Positions 34,276 to 47,053 of a stretch of DNA of 64,000 bases are shown here, one piece after another (positions within the stretch are counted from its first letter, which is position 1; each line of letters starts with the position of its first letter). Location: positions 1,759,770-1,823,769 of the forward strand of contig JAAOMT010000128.1 in the NCBI GenBank assembly GCA_016748015.1. Direction: 5' to 3'. The stretch is from Geosiphon pyriformis (Eukaryota; Glomeromycota; Glomeromycetes; Archaeosporales; Geosiphonaceae). The translations under genes and the position numbers were made by a program. The notes below the pieces were generated by a model. It did not search any database. It saw only the letters and a program-made list of their open reading frames with translations, and had not been told where the DNA came from.

Positions 34276-35070
34276 AGTATTATAAATAATATTTAGAAGT
34301 TGGAACAAATAACAAATTTGTAACTTGGTACTTAATAGCTGAAAATGTTGATAATTTCTAAAGGTTTTGAAGTTTGAAAGTTTTGGTTGAGTTCTTTGTA
34401 TAATAGACAAAAATTCAATTAATGGTTTTTTCTGTGAATTTTTTTTTAGTATAGTGATTAGTTTATTTGGGCAATTATGTCTTTTTGGTAAGCTATTTTT
34501 AAATTTCTACTCTTGTTTTCAGGTTTTTTATCAGATTATCTTTGATGTCAAATACTTAATGTTTAATTTTTTTAATCAATTAATAAACAACAAAAAAATA
34601 AAACAAAAAAAAATAAAAAAAATAAAAAAAGAAAATAAAAAATTAGTATCTTATTAATAGTTGTAATCAAGAGCTATTAATCTAATATGGTTAAGTATTG
34701 AATTCTATTAACATGGAAAGTTAATAATAAAAAAGTAATTAATATTTTTAATTAAGCAATAATAACATAGATTGGATGATAATTAAATATTTTTATTAAT
34801 ATTAATAAGTTTTTATTTCAAGTTATAGAAAACTATTTTTTGAAGAAAAAAATAAGATAAGTAATTATTGCTAACTATTGTTTTGTTTAAATTAAATAAA
34901 TACTTTTCTGTTTTTAATACTCTTGTTATATATACATAATTTGTATTATATAAAATTTCTTGAAATTCTGCAATTCCTCAAGAAAAATTCTGGAATTTTT
35001 CCTTTTATTATGTCTATTTCTATTTGGTTATTTTATCTATTATTATAATTCTTAATTTCTATGAGTTATA
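34276..35070 (-). repeat. LTR-A copy, reversed (3' LTR of a minus-strand Gypsy-A)
   Basis: The reverse complement aligns with 8388-9201: for example 34666-34720 matches the complement of the ATACTTAACCATACTGG region, and 34990-35030 matches the GGAATTC/CTTAGG-type left part. It is followed on the plus strand by TTATTTTTTTTCTTTT, the complement of the purine-rich tract. Confidence 0.75.
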
Positions 35071-36020
35071 TTATTTTTTTCTTTTAATATTGAACTCTAT
35101 CAAAATTTCTCAAATCTTTTAAATCTTCTTTTTAAATCAGCTTTATAACTTTTTTCTCAATAATTATTTGAGCAATTTTGGTTTGTAATTTTTTAAATTG
35201 GACATTAGTAATTTTTTCCAATTGGTTAATAATTACCATGTTTATTGTTAAGTATAGCAGTATTTTTGGACAGTTTTGGAATTCTGTTTGTAATTAATAT
35301 ATTGCTTATGTCTATGTAGATAGATTGTTTTTTTCATAAATTGTTTGAGTTGTTATAATATTATTGTGTTAAATATTTGTCTTGTTTTATTTGTATATAA
35401 GTTTTGAATATGGATTTTTTGTTTTAAGTAATAATAGCAAAAGTTTTTTGGAAATTGTTGTGTCCATTATTTCCAGTTTTTTTTCATTAATTTTTTGTAT
35501 AGTACTATTATTTTTGGTGTTTCTATAAGTATTTTTACTTTTGCTATTATATCTTCTATTATATTTTTATATTTTTTATATAATCTATATTGTATTTTAT
35601 ATTAAAATTTTGTTTCTTTTCTGTATATTGAATGGTTTGTTGATTAATTGTAATTTTTATATTTAGTTTTTAATATTTAATCAATTGAAATAATTGATAA
35701 ACTAGTAAATAAATATTATCAGTAATTTCTATTTTTTATTTGTTTTTATTATGTAGTTAATTTTTTATATACTGTTTTTGTTAATTAATTTAACATGTTT
35801 GTGTCAATAATTATAATTGGTTTTAGATCTTATGGAATTTTATCTGGTTGTATTAGTATTTATTATACTTTTAGTTATAGAATATTACTAATAAATAATA
35901 ATACTATACTGTAATATAGTTTTAGTCAATTTCTATATACTGCTTTAATTAAAATTTTGTTGTTTCATTTTAATTTATAAGCTCTATTTTCAAGAATTTT
36001 TTTAATATAAAATAGTTCAT
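35071..36020 (-). mobile_element. Minus-strand Gypsy-A internal 3' end (integrase C-terminus and tail)
   Basis: On the minus strand, from about 36018 downwards, it reads as the GPY/F-like end of integrase (H-I-E-K-I-L-E-N-R-A-Y-K-L; compare 7465-7510) and the unknown post-integrase region, reaching the purine-rich tract and reversed LTR. It is cut at 36020 by a plus-strand LTR-A. Strongly decayed, with many stops. Confidence 0.7.
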
Positions 36021-38080
36021 TGTTATTCATAGAAATTTAGGAATTATTAATAAAAATATAAAGTAGCCAATTAGAAATAGACATAGTAAAAAAAAAATTT
36101 CAGAATTTCTCTTAAGGAATTACAAAATTCCAAGAATTCTAGAATTCTTGGCTAGAAGAATTAAAGAAATTTAAAAAATCTTATATAATAGTAGTTATAT
36201 ATATATAGCAAAAATATCAAAAACAAAAAAACAGAATTAATTTAGAATCAATACTTACAATTAATCAATTATTTTCTACCTTTTCTTTCAAAAAGTAGTT
36301 TTCTACAACTTGAAATAAAATCAGATCACACATTAATAAATTATTAATTATTACATAAACCCATGTTATTTGTTATTTAATTAAGGAATATTAATTGCTT
36401 CTACTCTATAAACACTCTATGTTAATAGAATTTAATACTTAACTATACTGAACCAATAGTTTTTAATTATAACTATTAACAAGATACTAATTTTTATTTT
36501 TATTTTATTTTTTTATTTGCTTTATTTTTATTTTTTTTTATTTGTTGTTTACTAATCAGTTAAAAAATTAATATATGGAGTTATTAATGTCAAAAAAAAC
36601 TGGTAAAAACCCAAAAATAAGAGTAGAAACTCAGAATTTGAGAATAGCTTACCAAAAAAAACTGGCCATCAAGCTAAGAAAAAAATTCACAGAATACACT
36701 GTTACCAGTAGAATTTTAGCTATTAATTAGCATGAAATTACCCTTATAATTCCTATAATTTATTAGTATATTAATATTATTTCAAATTATCATTTATTAT
36801 TTAATCAATTATTACATATCACGATTCAATTAAAATAATTTAATTAGTATAACAGAAAGTAGGATGATCAAATTACACAATACCCTGAACTTTGTAACAT
36901 TCAAAAATTCGCCGAAATTTACAGAAATTCGCCGAAATTATGAATAGTTCACCCAAATTAATCAATAGTTCAGCGAAATAACTTGTAGTTCATCAAAATA
37001 TATCTTTAGTTCACCGAAATTTGAGCAAAGAGAAAAAGTGCAAGTTCATAGACTAGTACTACAACAAGTTGTATAAAAAAAGAGCTTTTCTCTTCTGGAA
37101 AATGTATCTTATTTTAGATTTATCACTTAGAACCATTCCTACACACACAAAAAGAAATAAATATCAAATAATTCGAAAAACCAAATTTTTTAAATTATTG
37201 CACTTGGAAAATCCTCAAAACCCAACTAACGTTTTGAAATTGATTAGCTACCAATTTTAGTAAACTGTTAGTGACTCCAGGCCTGGATAGAAAACGTTTT
37301 TCTTAACAAAAATTCTATTTCTTTTACATTTCTTTTATTTTTTTTTTCTTTTCTTATTACAATTATTAGGGTAGCCTACAGACAAGATTCCTGTAGAAGA
37401 GTTGACTTTCACAGCAAAGTAACTATATATTTTAGTGAGCTTCCAGACAAGCAATTCCTGGGAAAGAGTTGACATTTACTACAATGTAACTACATAAAGT
37501 AACTGGCACAGAATTGGCCATTCCACTTATAAGTCCAGCAAGTTCAAATTATAGAAGATAATTTGAAGATAAATTCAGTTATTGGAGGTTCAACTACTTC
37601 CTGAGAACGTGAATTCACAGCAAATCAACATTACCAACATTTAAGAAAAGAGACCAAAAACCTCCAGTAACAACTCTTTCAGAAAGGTACTAAAACAACT
37701 ATTAAATTTTTGTCCATTATATAAAGAACTCAACCAAAATCTTCAAATTACAAAAACTTTCAAATATTATTAATAATTATCAGCTATTAAGTACCAAGTT
37801 ATGAATTTGTTATTTGTACTAACACTTTAAATAATTACCTATAATATTTGGTGCTCTTTGTAAAGTATAATTCAGCAAAAAACCAGCACTAATAACAATC
37901 ATCTAAAACAATAACAAAATTAGAAAAAATAGGAACAAACCACTTGGAATTCACAAAAGCTTTATTCTAATACTATTAGACTTACTTAGGATTAACAAAT
38001 AACTATTGACCAGCAAAATCAACTTTTAACTTTTACATTAATAAAAAGATTAAGTCTCTGTTTTGCTAATAAAAGTGTTT
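36021..38080 (+). mobile_element. Plus-strand Gypsy-A 5' end: LTR-A (split by LTR-B) and gag start
   Basis: LTR-A occupies 36021-36699 and 37673-37845, interrupted by a nested LTR-B. The region after the LTR (TTTGGTGCTCTTTGT at about 37846) is placed as a primer-binding site should be. The following 37880-38080 is a decayed match to the gag start (HLEFTKAL-like, then STFNFYINKKI). It ends at about 38083 where minus-strand LINE ORF1 begins. Confidence 0.75.
36700..37672 (+). repeat. LTR-B copy nested in LTR-A
   Basis: Starts TGTTACCAGTAGAATTTTAG and ends CCTCCAGTAACA (about 973 bases), closely matching 14843-15856. Flanking tetranucleotides are ACAC and ACTC, possibly a target duplication with one change. 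The flanks, when joined, realign with LTR-A at about 9005-9010. No internal sequence, so a solo LTR. Confidence 0.9.
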
Positions 38081-38082
38081 TA

Positions 38083-39500
38083 TTGGTATATGCTATAAGC
38101 AAAATTCAAATCATCTTGAGAGTCAAATGTAACCAAAGCAAACTGAGAATGACGACCAGAATCAGAAGACTGAGAAATGAAGCACATCCACCCATCAACT
38201 CGAGAAATCATATCACTAATTTCAAAAGCTGTGCAGCCAGAAGGAAGATTGACCAATTTGGTCTTGAACCTATCATAAAACAAAATGGCCTCATTCTGAT
38301 TAATAACTGGAAAGATCTTAACACTATCTTTGCCCACCAGAATTGACCAATGATTGAGAGCAGCAATAGCAGCATTCAATTCCTTAAAGTAAACAACTAT
38401 GTACTGCCAAACACTAGCAGGCTTCAGTATAATATGGGCAATCTCACCAAATACATTAAGAACCATCTTAATATCAGCAGCTGACACACTCAAGGGTACA
38501 TCATGCAGCACAACAGCAGCAAGAGAGGAACCAGATTCAGAAACCACCAAAGACTTGGCAATTTTTAGAGTGGTCAAATGAACAGAGCTTGTAAGCTTAA
38601 CCAGAAACACAGCTTCCAAAGACTGTTGAGAAGCAAACTCCATACAGAAAAGCTTCACATTGTTTTTTGAAACAGATTTAGCACTTAAGAAACCATGTAC
38701 AGACTGAAAAACAGTCTTAACATGAGCCAATTTGATCTTAAAAGTAGCACCAGGCACCAAAATGGAGGCCATCCACTCAGTAAACCTTTGATGACTAATA
38801 ATAGTTTCCCAAACACCACCAGAAGTAGTACCAGAAATTAGAGGAGGAGATGATTCAGTTTCCATTTGATCAGCCCAGTTCCCAAAAACAGGTGATCCAA
38901 CAGGAGGAGATTGTTTTGCTTCTAAAACCAGTGATGATCTGCTGGAAGATACCACATTTGGCAACACAGCCAGTGGTTGATCTTAGCCCATCTTGGATGA
39001 CATGCTGAATGATGCTATGGAGATCTCATTGGGAACCACAAAGGGGTTTGGTGTAACAATAGCAGAAACAAATGACTGCTCTCACTTTTCTGAACTTTTG
39101 GTCTTTTTGACCATTTTTTTTGAAGAGGTAGTGCTAACAGCATCAAGTGTTGAATCTATGGAGGGGAAAACCAGCTTATTTACTGGTCTATTATTAAAAA
39201 CTTGGTTGAGATGGAGACAACACTGGAACTAACTCAAGTGTGTCTTTTTAAGGGAATTTTGACTGGTGAGAAATCAGTCAAAGATGAGGAAATTGCTTTA
39301 GTGGCTACCAAAAGCAGTTTATCACAATTATTGGGTAAAAAAAAGGCTTCTAAAACGTTTTGCCTAGTTGCTTCTACAACAGAGAGAGCTTTTCTGATTG
39401 AAATTTTATTAGATATTTTAGGACAGATATCAGGTACAGCTTTTTTACTCTTTGCTCTGGTCATGGTCATAAAATTAAGAAAACAAAGAGTCTTTTTTTT
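38083..39500 (-). pseudogene. LINE ORF1 copy, minus strand
   Basis: Two open pieces, 39470-39234 (TRAKSKKAVPDICPKISNK) and 38967-38080 (295 codons), match the ORF1 at 25483-26900 in order. The RRM-like core is well kept (VVLHDVPLSVS; VWQYIVVYFKEL). The match breaks at about 38095, after the D-D-L-N segment, where Gypsy-A gag sequence begins. The knuckle and coiled-coil region are therefore missing. This copy is less decayed than the plus-strand one. Confidence 0.82.
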
Positions 39501-40594
39501 TTATTTATTTAATAATTTTTTATTTATAAGTTGTAATATTAAGAATTATAATAATAAAAAAAGTATTATTTTAATTTTTATAATTTTAATATAATTTTTA
39601 TTTAAAATTTTAAAAAATTTGCTATTATTAAAAATAATAGTAATTATTAATATTTTTTGGCTGTTTTAGTTTTTTTAGTTATTTAAAAATAACAATAATA
39701 GTAAAAAAAACAGTAGTTTTATTACTAATTTTTTGTTAAAAATTTAAATTATATTAAGATTCTTTAATTAAAGAAAAAAAATGAGGTTAAAACAACCAAA
39801 AATTGCTTTTAAATTTCTTTTTTATTATTTTAAAAAATTTAAAGTTAAAATTAATTATTAAAGTTGTAACTAATTACAAAAATTTTATTAATACAAATTT
39901 AATAAATATTTTTTTATTTTAATTGTTAAATAATTATTAAACAATTGTAATTGTGTTTATATAATTTTGAATAATTAATTTTAATATTAATCTTAATTTT
40001 ATATAATTAAATAGTTCTTTTTAATTAAAATTATTAAATCTATTTCTTAAATTTTCAGTTAAGTATTTCAATAATTGAATGTTAAATTAAATTTTTTCTT
40101 ATTTAAGCTTTTTATTAATGTGTTGTTTTATTGATTTGTCCAAAATTCTCAATTGTTTTCATTGTAATTTATCTTATTAAGATTGATTTCCTATTACGAT
40201 ATATTTTTGACTTGGATTCAGGAAATTTGTATTTTGTATCCGTTTCAGTCATATTCTTCAATAGGGGCCTACTAGTCTAAGCTAGTAAGTAACTAAGTAA
40301 GACCTGCAATTGTGATGAACCAAGAAAAGATTAAAAGTATCAAATTATCAGAGCAACTAGACTAGTTCTGTTTCTTGGAAATTTTTCATTAAAAATTATT
40401 TGTAAACCATTAAAATGAGTGTTAAAATATGCAGCGGGATCTTATCGTCATATTTCGAGAGGTATTAAAGACACTATCATCACATGGTGACATAAATGGT
40501 TATCCACCGTATGGATAGGGAACGCTTTTGATGAGGAAAAAAAAATTTAATCGTCAAAATGGTAGGCAGGTAAGAAAAGCCAATAATATTAATA
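39501..40594. other. AT-rich stretch then gene-island edge, no gene seen
   Basis: 39501-40190 is AT desert without features. From about 40190 the base composition becomes mixed, as in the gene island. It contains a short near-palindrome (CTACTAGTCTAAGCTAGTAAG, about 40268-40288), but no coding frame or RNA gene that I can support. The second part may include the MGM101 3' untranslated region. Confidence 0.5.
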
Positions 40595-41795
40595 TTACTT
40601 TGAGGTTATTTTGAACGGATAATCTACTGGAGTATCTTTTCTCTTCCAGATCTTTCTCTTCTTTTTCTGGACTACATGTTCAACCATAACTTCCTCGCAA
40701 TATCGCTCTTTGAACTCTCGTACAAATCGAGGATCCCTATAGTCAAAATCGCCAAAATATTAGAAATTTAGATTCATAATAAAAGAGCAAATCATCGATT
40801 ACCAAAGCTCAGAGGCGATTCCCAAATCTTTACAACATCGCATGAGGGCATTGCTTTTGCAACCTTCTGCGGCAGTCGCGAGACCAGATGGATCAAAATA
40901 TTCTTGTTCACCACGAGCGACAGAAACAAGTCTAAATTATCATGAATATTAGGATGAAGTTACTTGAAACCCATATGTTAACCAAACAAGAGAAAATTTC
41001 TAATACCGACCTTCCTGAACAAACTAATGCATACTCCCGCGAGATATTTCTTGGGGTTACAGAATTCTCTCCTCGTGGAGCAAGACCCCATCCTTTTCCA
41101 ATCAAAAAATTAAATTGAGAAACTTAAAAACAAGAGGAAAATATGAAAGGTTCAGTATTTACCTCCGGGACCAAAGGCTTTATTCAATACACGACGATAC
41201 TTGATTTCAGGAAGATAAATCATACCATCTTTTTGAAACAAACAAAATTATTTATGGGAAAATGACCTCCCAAAAATTTAATGATCAATTCAAAAAGACA
41301 AAATATTTCCTAATGATTATATACCAGGTTTGCATTCAATATCATCTGGATCAACAGGTTGCATCAAGATTGCAGCAGCTTCTGAAGAAAAGGGTTGTGC
41401 AGACAAACCAAAATAAGACTTTGACCAATCGATCTTTGTAGATGAAGGATCTTCTGTCGCTTTGTCTAGCTCAGTGCTGCCTCCAAAGTCAGTGGCCGGT
41501 GGGAAATTACCAGGAACTTCTTGAATGGAGGACGTTTTGGGCTCATAATTTGTAATTTCTCGCTCAGTGGAGTTCACTTCATCAATAGACGAGAATAATC
41601 TTGTGACTTTTAGATTAGAACCTAAGATAATAGGCTTTGAAAAACTCTAATAGGAAAAACGACGCGTTGTAAGCTGAGAAATTGGAAGAAAATGACGTGC
41701 CGTTGAGAGTATACCTTGGGGTTATTATAATATTGCTGCCCAAAAATTTTAAAAATTGTCCGTTGGAAGCCTCTGTTTCTTAAAAGCGTGGACAT
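40595..41795 (-). CDS. MGM101: Mitochondrial genome maintenance protein MGM101
   Basis: Six exons on the minus strand: 41795-41715, 41646-41325, 41228-41163, 41092-41011, 40931-40803, 40736-40595; 273 residues, close to the yeast length. The N-terminus ([16 protein letters not shown]) is basic and fits a mitochondrial presequence. The conserved C-terminal core contains [56 protein letters not shown] and [13 protein letters not shown]. Mgm101 is a Rad52-like single-strand annealing protein of mitochondrial nucleoids, needed for mtDNA repair and maintenance. An in-frame upstream ATG at 41831 would add 12 residues. It shares a 194-bp spacer with the divergent BTB gene. Confidence 0.95.
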
Positions 41796-41989
41796 TTTTG
41801 TAATTGACGAGTGAGAAAGAGGGTTTTTCAAACTTTTTACTTCTGATCCAGTCCAAATATTTTTTTTACTAACAATGATTCATTTGTCACCTGATTTATA
41901 CGAGTCAGGTGACAAATAAATATCTAAATATCATTGGTTAAATGATTGTATCCAAGTTTAATTCCCGGGTTAAAAATGAAAAAGATTAA
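41796..41989. promoter_or_regulatory. Bidirectional promoter spacer, MGM101 / BTB gene
   Basis: 194 bases separate the two divergent start codons. It must carry 5' untranslated and promoter sequence for both genes. The most striking element is the inverted repeat at 41882-41917, listed separately. Confidence 0.6.
41882..41917. promoter_or_regulatory. Perfect 13-bp inverted repeat with E-box cores
   Basis: ATTTGTCACCTGA (41882-41894) and TCAGGTGACAAAT (41905-41917) are exact reverse complements with a 10-base spacer. Each arm has CACCTG or CAGGTG, a CANNTG E-box. It could be a dimer-binding site or form a cruciform; the function is inferred from symmetry and location only. Confidence 0.6.
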
Positions 41990-43017
41990 ATGTCCGGAAT
42001 ATTGGTGAAATTGCGAATGGAGAGCCCGAGTTCAACAACTGCGACAACAACAACGACAACGGATGAAAGAATTGTATTAAACGTAGGGGGTGTTAAAGTA
42101 ATTAATGTTTTAAATAAAAATTTTTAATTAAGTCTCTTTTAATCAAACTCACTTCTATCTCGCGCTTTCTGACTTTTCTTATTAACTTTATTGAATAATA
42201 TTACACTTTCTTTTTCTGTCAAATATTCTTTTTAAATTTTTTTAATCAAATCAAAAAGTATGAAACTTATCGTTCCACATTGACCACATATCCAACTACG
42301 CTTTTGGGTACAATGTTTCAACAACGAAACAAAGAATTACTTCGACCAACGAATGGAAATGAATACTTTTTTGACAGAGATGGAGAACTTTTTAGATTTA
42401 TAATGCAATTTTATCGAACCGGTGAATTTATTTGGCCAAATCATGGATTACGATCTGAATATGGTCAACAACCCCTTCATCCGTTAAAACATCAACAACA
42501 AGTTCTATCTCAAAGTGCTCTCGAAATTTCAAATTACGAATTGAAAAGAGAATTGGATTTTTTCCAAATTCCTGCCAATTATACCCAAAATTTTAATCAT
42601 CAACAACAACAATTTCCTTTCGCTAAAGCAGCAGCATTACGTGTTGATGAACTTGTGGCGGCATTGAAAGATGCTTTATATGAAATGATTATGAATTTCC
42701 GTACTAAAGTTGGAATAACTTTTTACTGGGATAAATCAATACCAGTCGTAAATCCCAAGATTGATGCCGTGGCCAATATCGTAATTCCTTTTGCTTTTAA
42801 TGGTTATCATATACTTCATATGTTTAATAGCGAAATTCAAGAATATCTTCAACTTGCATTTCCAGATTTAGTCGTAAGTGTTGATAAATTTAATGGTGAT
42901 ACTCCTCGAGCTCATGTTAACGTTTATATTACATTGAACAATAGTTTAGAACCTTCAATAATTTTAGAAAATTCTTGTTTAATGAAAATGAATTTAGATG
43001 GTGAAGATGAAAAATAA
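41990..43017 (+). CDS. BTB/POZ (T1/KCTD-type) domain protein
   Basis: Two exons, 41990-42097 and 42259-43017; 288 residues. After a Thr-rich N-terminus, residues about 27-85 form a T1-type BTB domain: IVLNVGGVKYETYRSTL spans the splice junction, then LGTMF, FFDRDGELFRFIMQFYRTG. This family mediates oligomerisation, as cullin-3 adaptors or channel-associated subunits; fungal members are mostly uncharacterised. The remaining 200 residues (for example LRVDELVAALKDALYEMI and HVNVYITLN) show no motif I recognise. There is no transmembrane segment, so it is not a potassium channel. Confidence 0.88.
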
Positions 43018-43167
43018 AATTTTCCTATTTTTAACTTTTCATTTGGATGGTTAAAAAACCTATTGTGATGACTTTTGAAAATTTAAATCATTCATTAATC
43101 AACAAAATTCCGCGTGTAACATGTGGTCGTGGGCATGCAGCGTGTCGATTGACAATCCTTGCATGAA

Positions 43168-43183
43168 CCAATCTTTATAAATA
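43168..43183 (+). promoter_or_regulatory. CCAAT and TATA elements upstream of histone H4
   Basis: CCAAT at 43168-43172 is followed closely by TATAAATA at 43176-43183, about 190 bases upstream of the H4 start codon. The position fits a core promoter with a 5' untranslated region of roughly 150 bases. A second CCAAT lies at about 43215. Confidence 0.5.
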
Positions 43184-43342
43184 TCAACCGCTAAATGGCG
43201 AGGTTAAACCAGATCCAATCATTCTCAAATAATCCTTTTGCCATACGATCATTCTACTTCCTAAAAAGTCCTTTATCATTTTCAACTTTTCTCGTCTTCC
43301 TTTGAAAGACTGGACGAAGACAATTTCCAACTCATTTTATAA

Positions 43343-43904
<562 letters not shown>

Positions 43905-44782
43905 ATGACATCAAATTCATTCCAATTCCTAGATTTATGCTGACCTATTAAAGTAACGCGAATTCATATGATTTGACGCGTTTAATTTTCATTTCACTTT
44001 CTTGAAAAAGCAAATGCTATTAAATTAAAACTTTATTAAATGAACTTAAATTACAAATGAAAAATAGATTGCATTCTTCCTATACCCTTGATCCTTCTTT
44101 TGTTTAATTTCTTTCATCCCTAAATTTCAACAAAGAATTTTCCCTTTAAGCAATGAAGATAATTCGAATTGTAGTAAAATTTAAACTAATGGTTTCCTCA
44201 GTGACATTTTTTTGATGTTTTGGGTGTCTTTCATAAGATTGTTAATCATTTCCAATAAAAAATAACTATCAAGGCAATAATTACCAGATTTCAAAGCACA
44301 TTTGAAAAATTGGCCTTTGTGTTTGTGAAAAGGTTGGAGTAATTTGGGATGCTCGCCATTTTTTGTTTGATCCTGGCCACAATAATTAAGATTTTTTGAA
44401 GCAATGGAAGCACTTTCGTTTTGATCATTAACATCTCCATTATATTTTAACGATCTCGTAGTAGTCAAGAGAATACACGATCGCACGTGCATTTCTTAAA
44501 AATCAGAAATTGATAAAATAGGCTAGTATTTGTTTTATTATTATCCCCATAATTGATCTAAATCAATCATAGTTAATACTTCCAAGGTTACATTAATTAT
44601 GAACCGGGAAAGCTTTGGCCTCAAAAAGAAATTTTCAAGATATCACGATCGATTTTTGTCGCCGTGGAAAAAATTTTATATTATGGCTTTTCGAGATAAA
44701 AGCAATTTTTTTTAACTACCTAACACAAAGTCACTGGGTGTGGTCCTTGTCTTCTTCCAGTTTGCTTTGAGTAAAATTACTG
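43905..44782. other. Intergenic region H4 to MBOAT gene
   Basis: Holds the H4 3' untranslated region and the MBOAT promoter. A 103-codon open frame on the minus strand (44492-44181, starting MHVRSCILL) has no motif or homologue I can name. Its base composition is gene-like, so a small hypothetical gene cannot be excluded. Confidence 0.4.
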
Positions 44783-46527
44783 ATGATAGTGGCTACTTTA
44801 AGTACCGCAAGCGGTATAGGAGAACCCGCGCTCCGTCTTCTCCTCACGATTCTTTCCGCATACCCAGTAGCTTTAGTCTATCACCTTACACTCTTACGTC
44901 CAATATCCTCCAAAAATGCTGCGTTTATCCGTAACTCTTACATAGTTGGCACCGGGCTTGCCCTCTCTTACTTTTATAATGGGCGAGACATAATTCATTC
45001 TTTAATCACCACCACTGTTACATGGCTAACAATGTGGTTCGGAGACGTAATTGATAATCGAAAAATCTCTGCCATTATAGTATTTATCTTTAATCTTGGA
45101 TATCTTATTACTGGCTATTATTTTAATTCCACCGACACATACGACATTAGTTGGACGATGACCCAATGTATTCTTTGTTTACGAATGATTGGCTTCGCCA
45201 TGGATTTTATGGATGCTTCTTCATATCTGAAATCAAAGAAAATCGATCAAAAGGAATCTAAAACTACAGCACTCAAAGATAAACATATCTTTCGAAATGG
45301 AAATATTTCGCCCACAAATCTAGTCACGAAACCCATTGTCCGGGATCCGGTTTCTTTTGGAAAAGACTGTCAATTGCCCGTGCTACCTTCATTTTTCGAA
45401 ACGATTGGTTATGCTCACTTCTTTGGGGCGTTCTTGGTCGGACCTCAGTTTTCATTTAGTCTTTACAAAAAATTTATTACCTTTTCGATTTACCCGAATC
45501 CGAATAATATACCCTCCGGTTCCTACAGTCATGCGTTGAAAAGTTTTTTGTTGGGGGCAACTTATTTGGGGGTAGCGCAAATTGGCAATGGAGTTTTTCC
45601 AATGAGCTACCTAATTACAAAGGAATATGCTGCTAAAAACCTCATTGAAAGATTGGCGTTTATGTGGTTTGCTGGCAAATTTACATTCAGTAAGGTATGG
45701 ATTCAACTTTTTTACCTGGTCTCATATATGCCCGCGAATATTTGTATTAAATCAATCACATATTTATTTAGTACCTTGGAATCTGGACATTGGTGGAAGG
45801 AGCATGCGTATTGTCTGGCATTACTTTTAATGGCTACAATGATCATGGTCATGCCGAATGGAACGGCTTGGCTAATGTCGTGAAGGCAAGTGGTAAATTT
45901 AATGCCTCTTGAATTACTTTTTTATTCACTTTCTCTTTCATATCGATCGCTTAGCATCGGTTTGAATTCGCCACAACGTTTACTGAGATCATTGGCTCTT
46001 TTAACACAAACACCAATCTATGGAGTAAACTCTATATTTTCAAACGTCTTATCTTTCTCAACAACAAAAACATTTCGTCCATTGCGACGTTATTTTTCCT
46101 TGCTATTTGGCATGGAATTCACCCCGGTTATTTTATGACTTTTTTCCTCGAATTCCTCGATGTCGAAACTGAGAAGCGATGGTCGAAACGTCTGACACCA
46201 TACACGACACCAATATATGACGAGAAAAATAAGTCAAATCTGATTATAAAACTTGTGAAGAGGTTGCACCTATTCTTTTGCTGGCTGGGACAAACAAGTG
46301 GATTACATTACGCGATGGTCTCATTCGAGATTTTGAAATGGAATAATGTGATAACCGCATGGCAAAATGTATATTATTGCGGTCATATTGTTGTTTTTAC
46401 TTTATTGTTTTTGGACATAATACTCCCAAGACAAAGTGGAAAGAAGATCAAGGTGAAAAGGCAGACGGATGATGAAGTTAACGGGTTGAGAGAAACAAAG
46501 TTGAATGGAACCATCGATAGAGAATGA
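44783..46527 (+). CDS. ALE1: MBOAT lysophospholipid acyltransferase (ALE1/LPCAT-like)
   Basis: Three exons, 44783-45694, 45772-45885, 45955-46527; 532 residues. It is a multi-pass membrane protein with about ten hydrophobic segments. Family signatures: MTQCILCLRMIGFAMDFMDA (about residues 128-147), a P-S-F-F-E-T-I-G-Y segment, FNGYNDHGHAEWNGLANV (exon 2 end), and the catalytic FLAIWHGIHPGYF with His395. These enzymes use acyl-CoA to reacylate lysophospholipids in the ER (Lands cycle). The K-K at the far C-terminus may aid ER retention. The second intron has a GC donor (AAG|GCAAGT at 45886), needed to keep the frame. Substrate preference cannot be read from sequence. Confidence 0.92.
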
Positions 46528-47053
46528 ATATTTTGATTTCAAGGGTAAGGATAAAGATCGTTCTTGTAAATTAAAATTTCAAACCGAAATGAAATCGGGG
46601 TTCAAATATGTATAATTGAAAACGAAATAAAATTCATTGTAATATGCTTTTATTGAATGTAAATTTTATTCACAATACAATTATGGAAAATGACAAGTCT
46701 TTCTACTGTTATCCATTTAAATTATTTTTTAAAAGTTTGATATTTATTTTATGTATTAATTGCAGTAATTTTAATTTAATATATATAGTAATGGATTTTT
46801 TATTTATGTATTTGTTCTATTATTATTATGTTTCCTTCAAAAAGTTTGACAGCATATTTACATAAAAAAACTTTTTTTGGAAAATAAATATTAATATTAT
46901 CTTATTTTCTTACTTTTGAATATATTTTATAATTAATGTTTGTTATAATAAAATTCCATCAAATTTATTTTTTGGTAAATACATATATAATTTTCGCAAG
47001 AACACTGGATTAAAGCCGCCGATCCTTTCAGGCTTGCCCAGAATTAGATTCAA
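46528..47053. other. Intergenic region MBOAT to IDH gene
   Basis: About 525 AT-rich bases. A 73-codon open frame at 46644-46865 is hydrophobic and low in complexity and is not supported as a gene. The last 100 bases are less AT-rich and probably carry the IDH promoter. Confidence 0.45.

Noticed and set aside
41990-43017. Voltage-gated potassium channel (from the T1-type BTB match)
   Set aside because: No transmembrane segments or pore motif; the protein is soluble and only the T1-like domain is shared.
44181-44492. 103-codon minus-strand frame downstream of histone H4 as a gene
   Set aside because: No recognised motif or splice context; kept only as a possibility in the intergenic entry.
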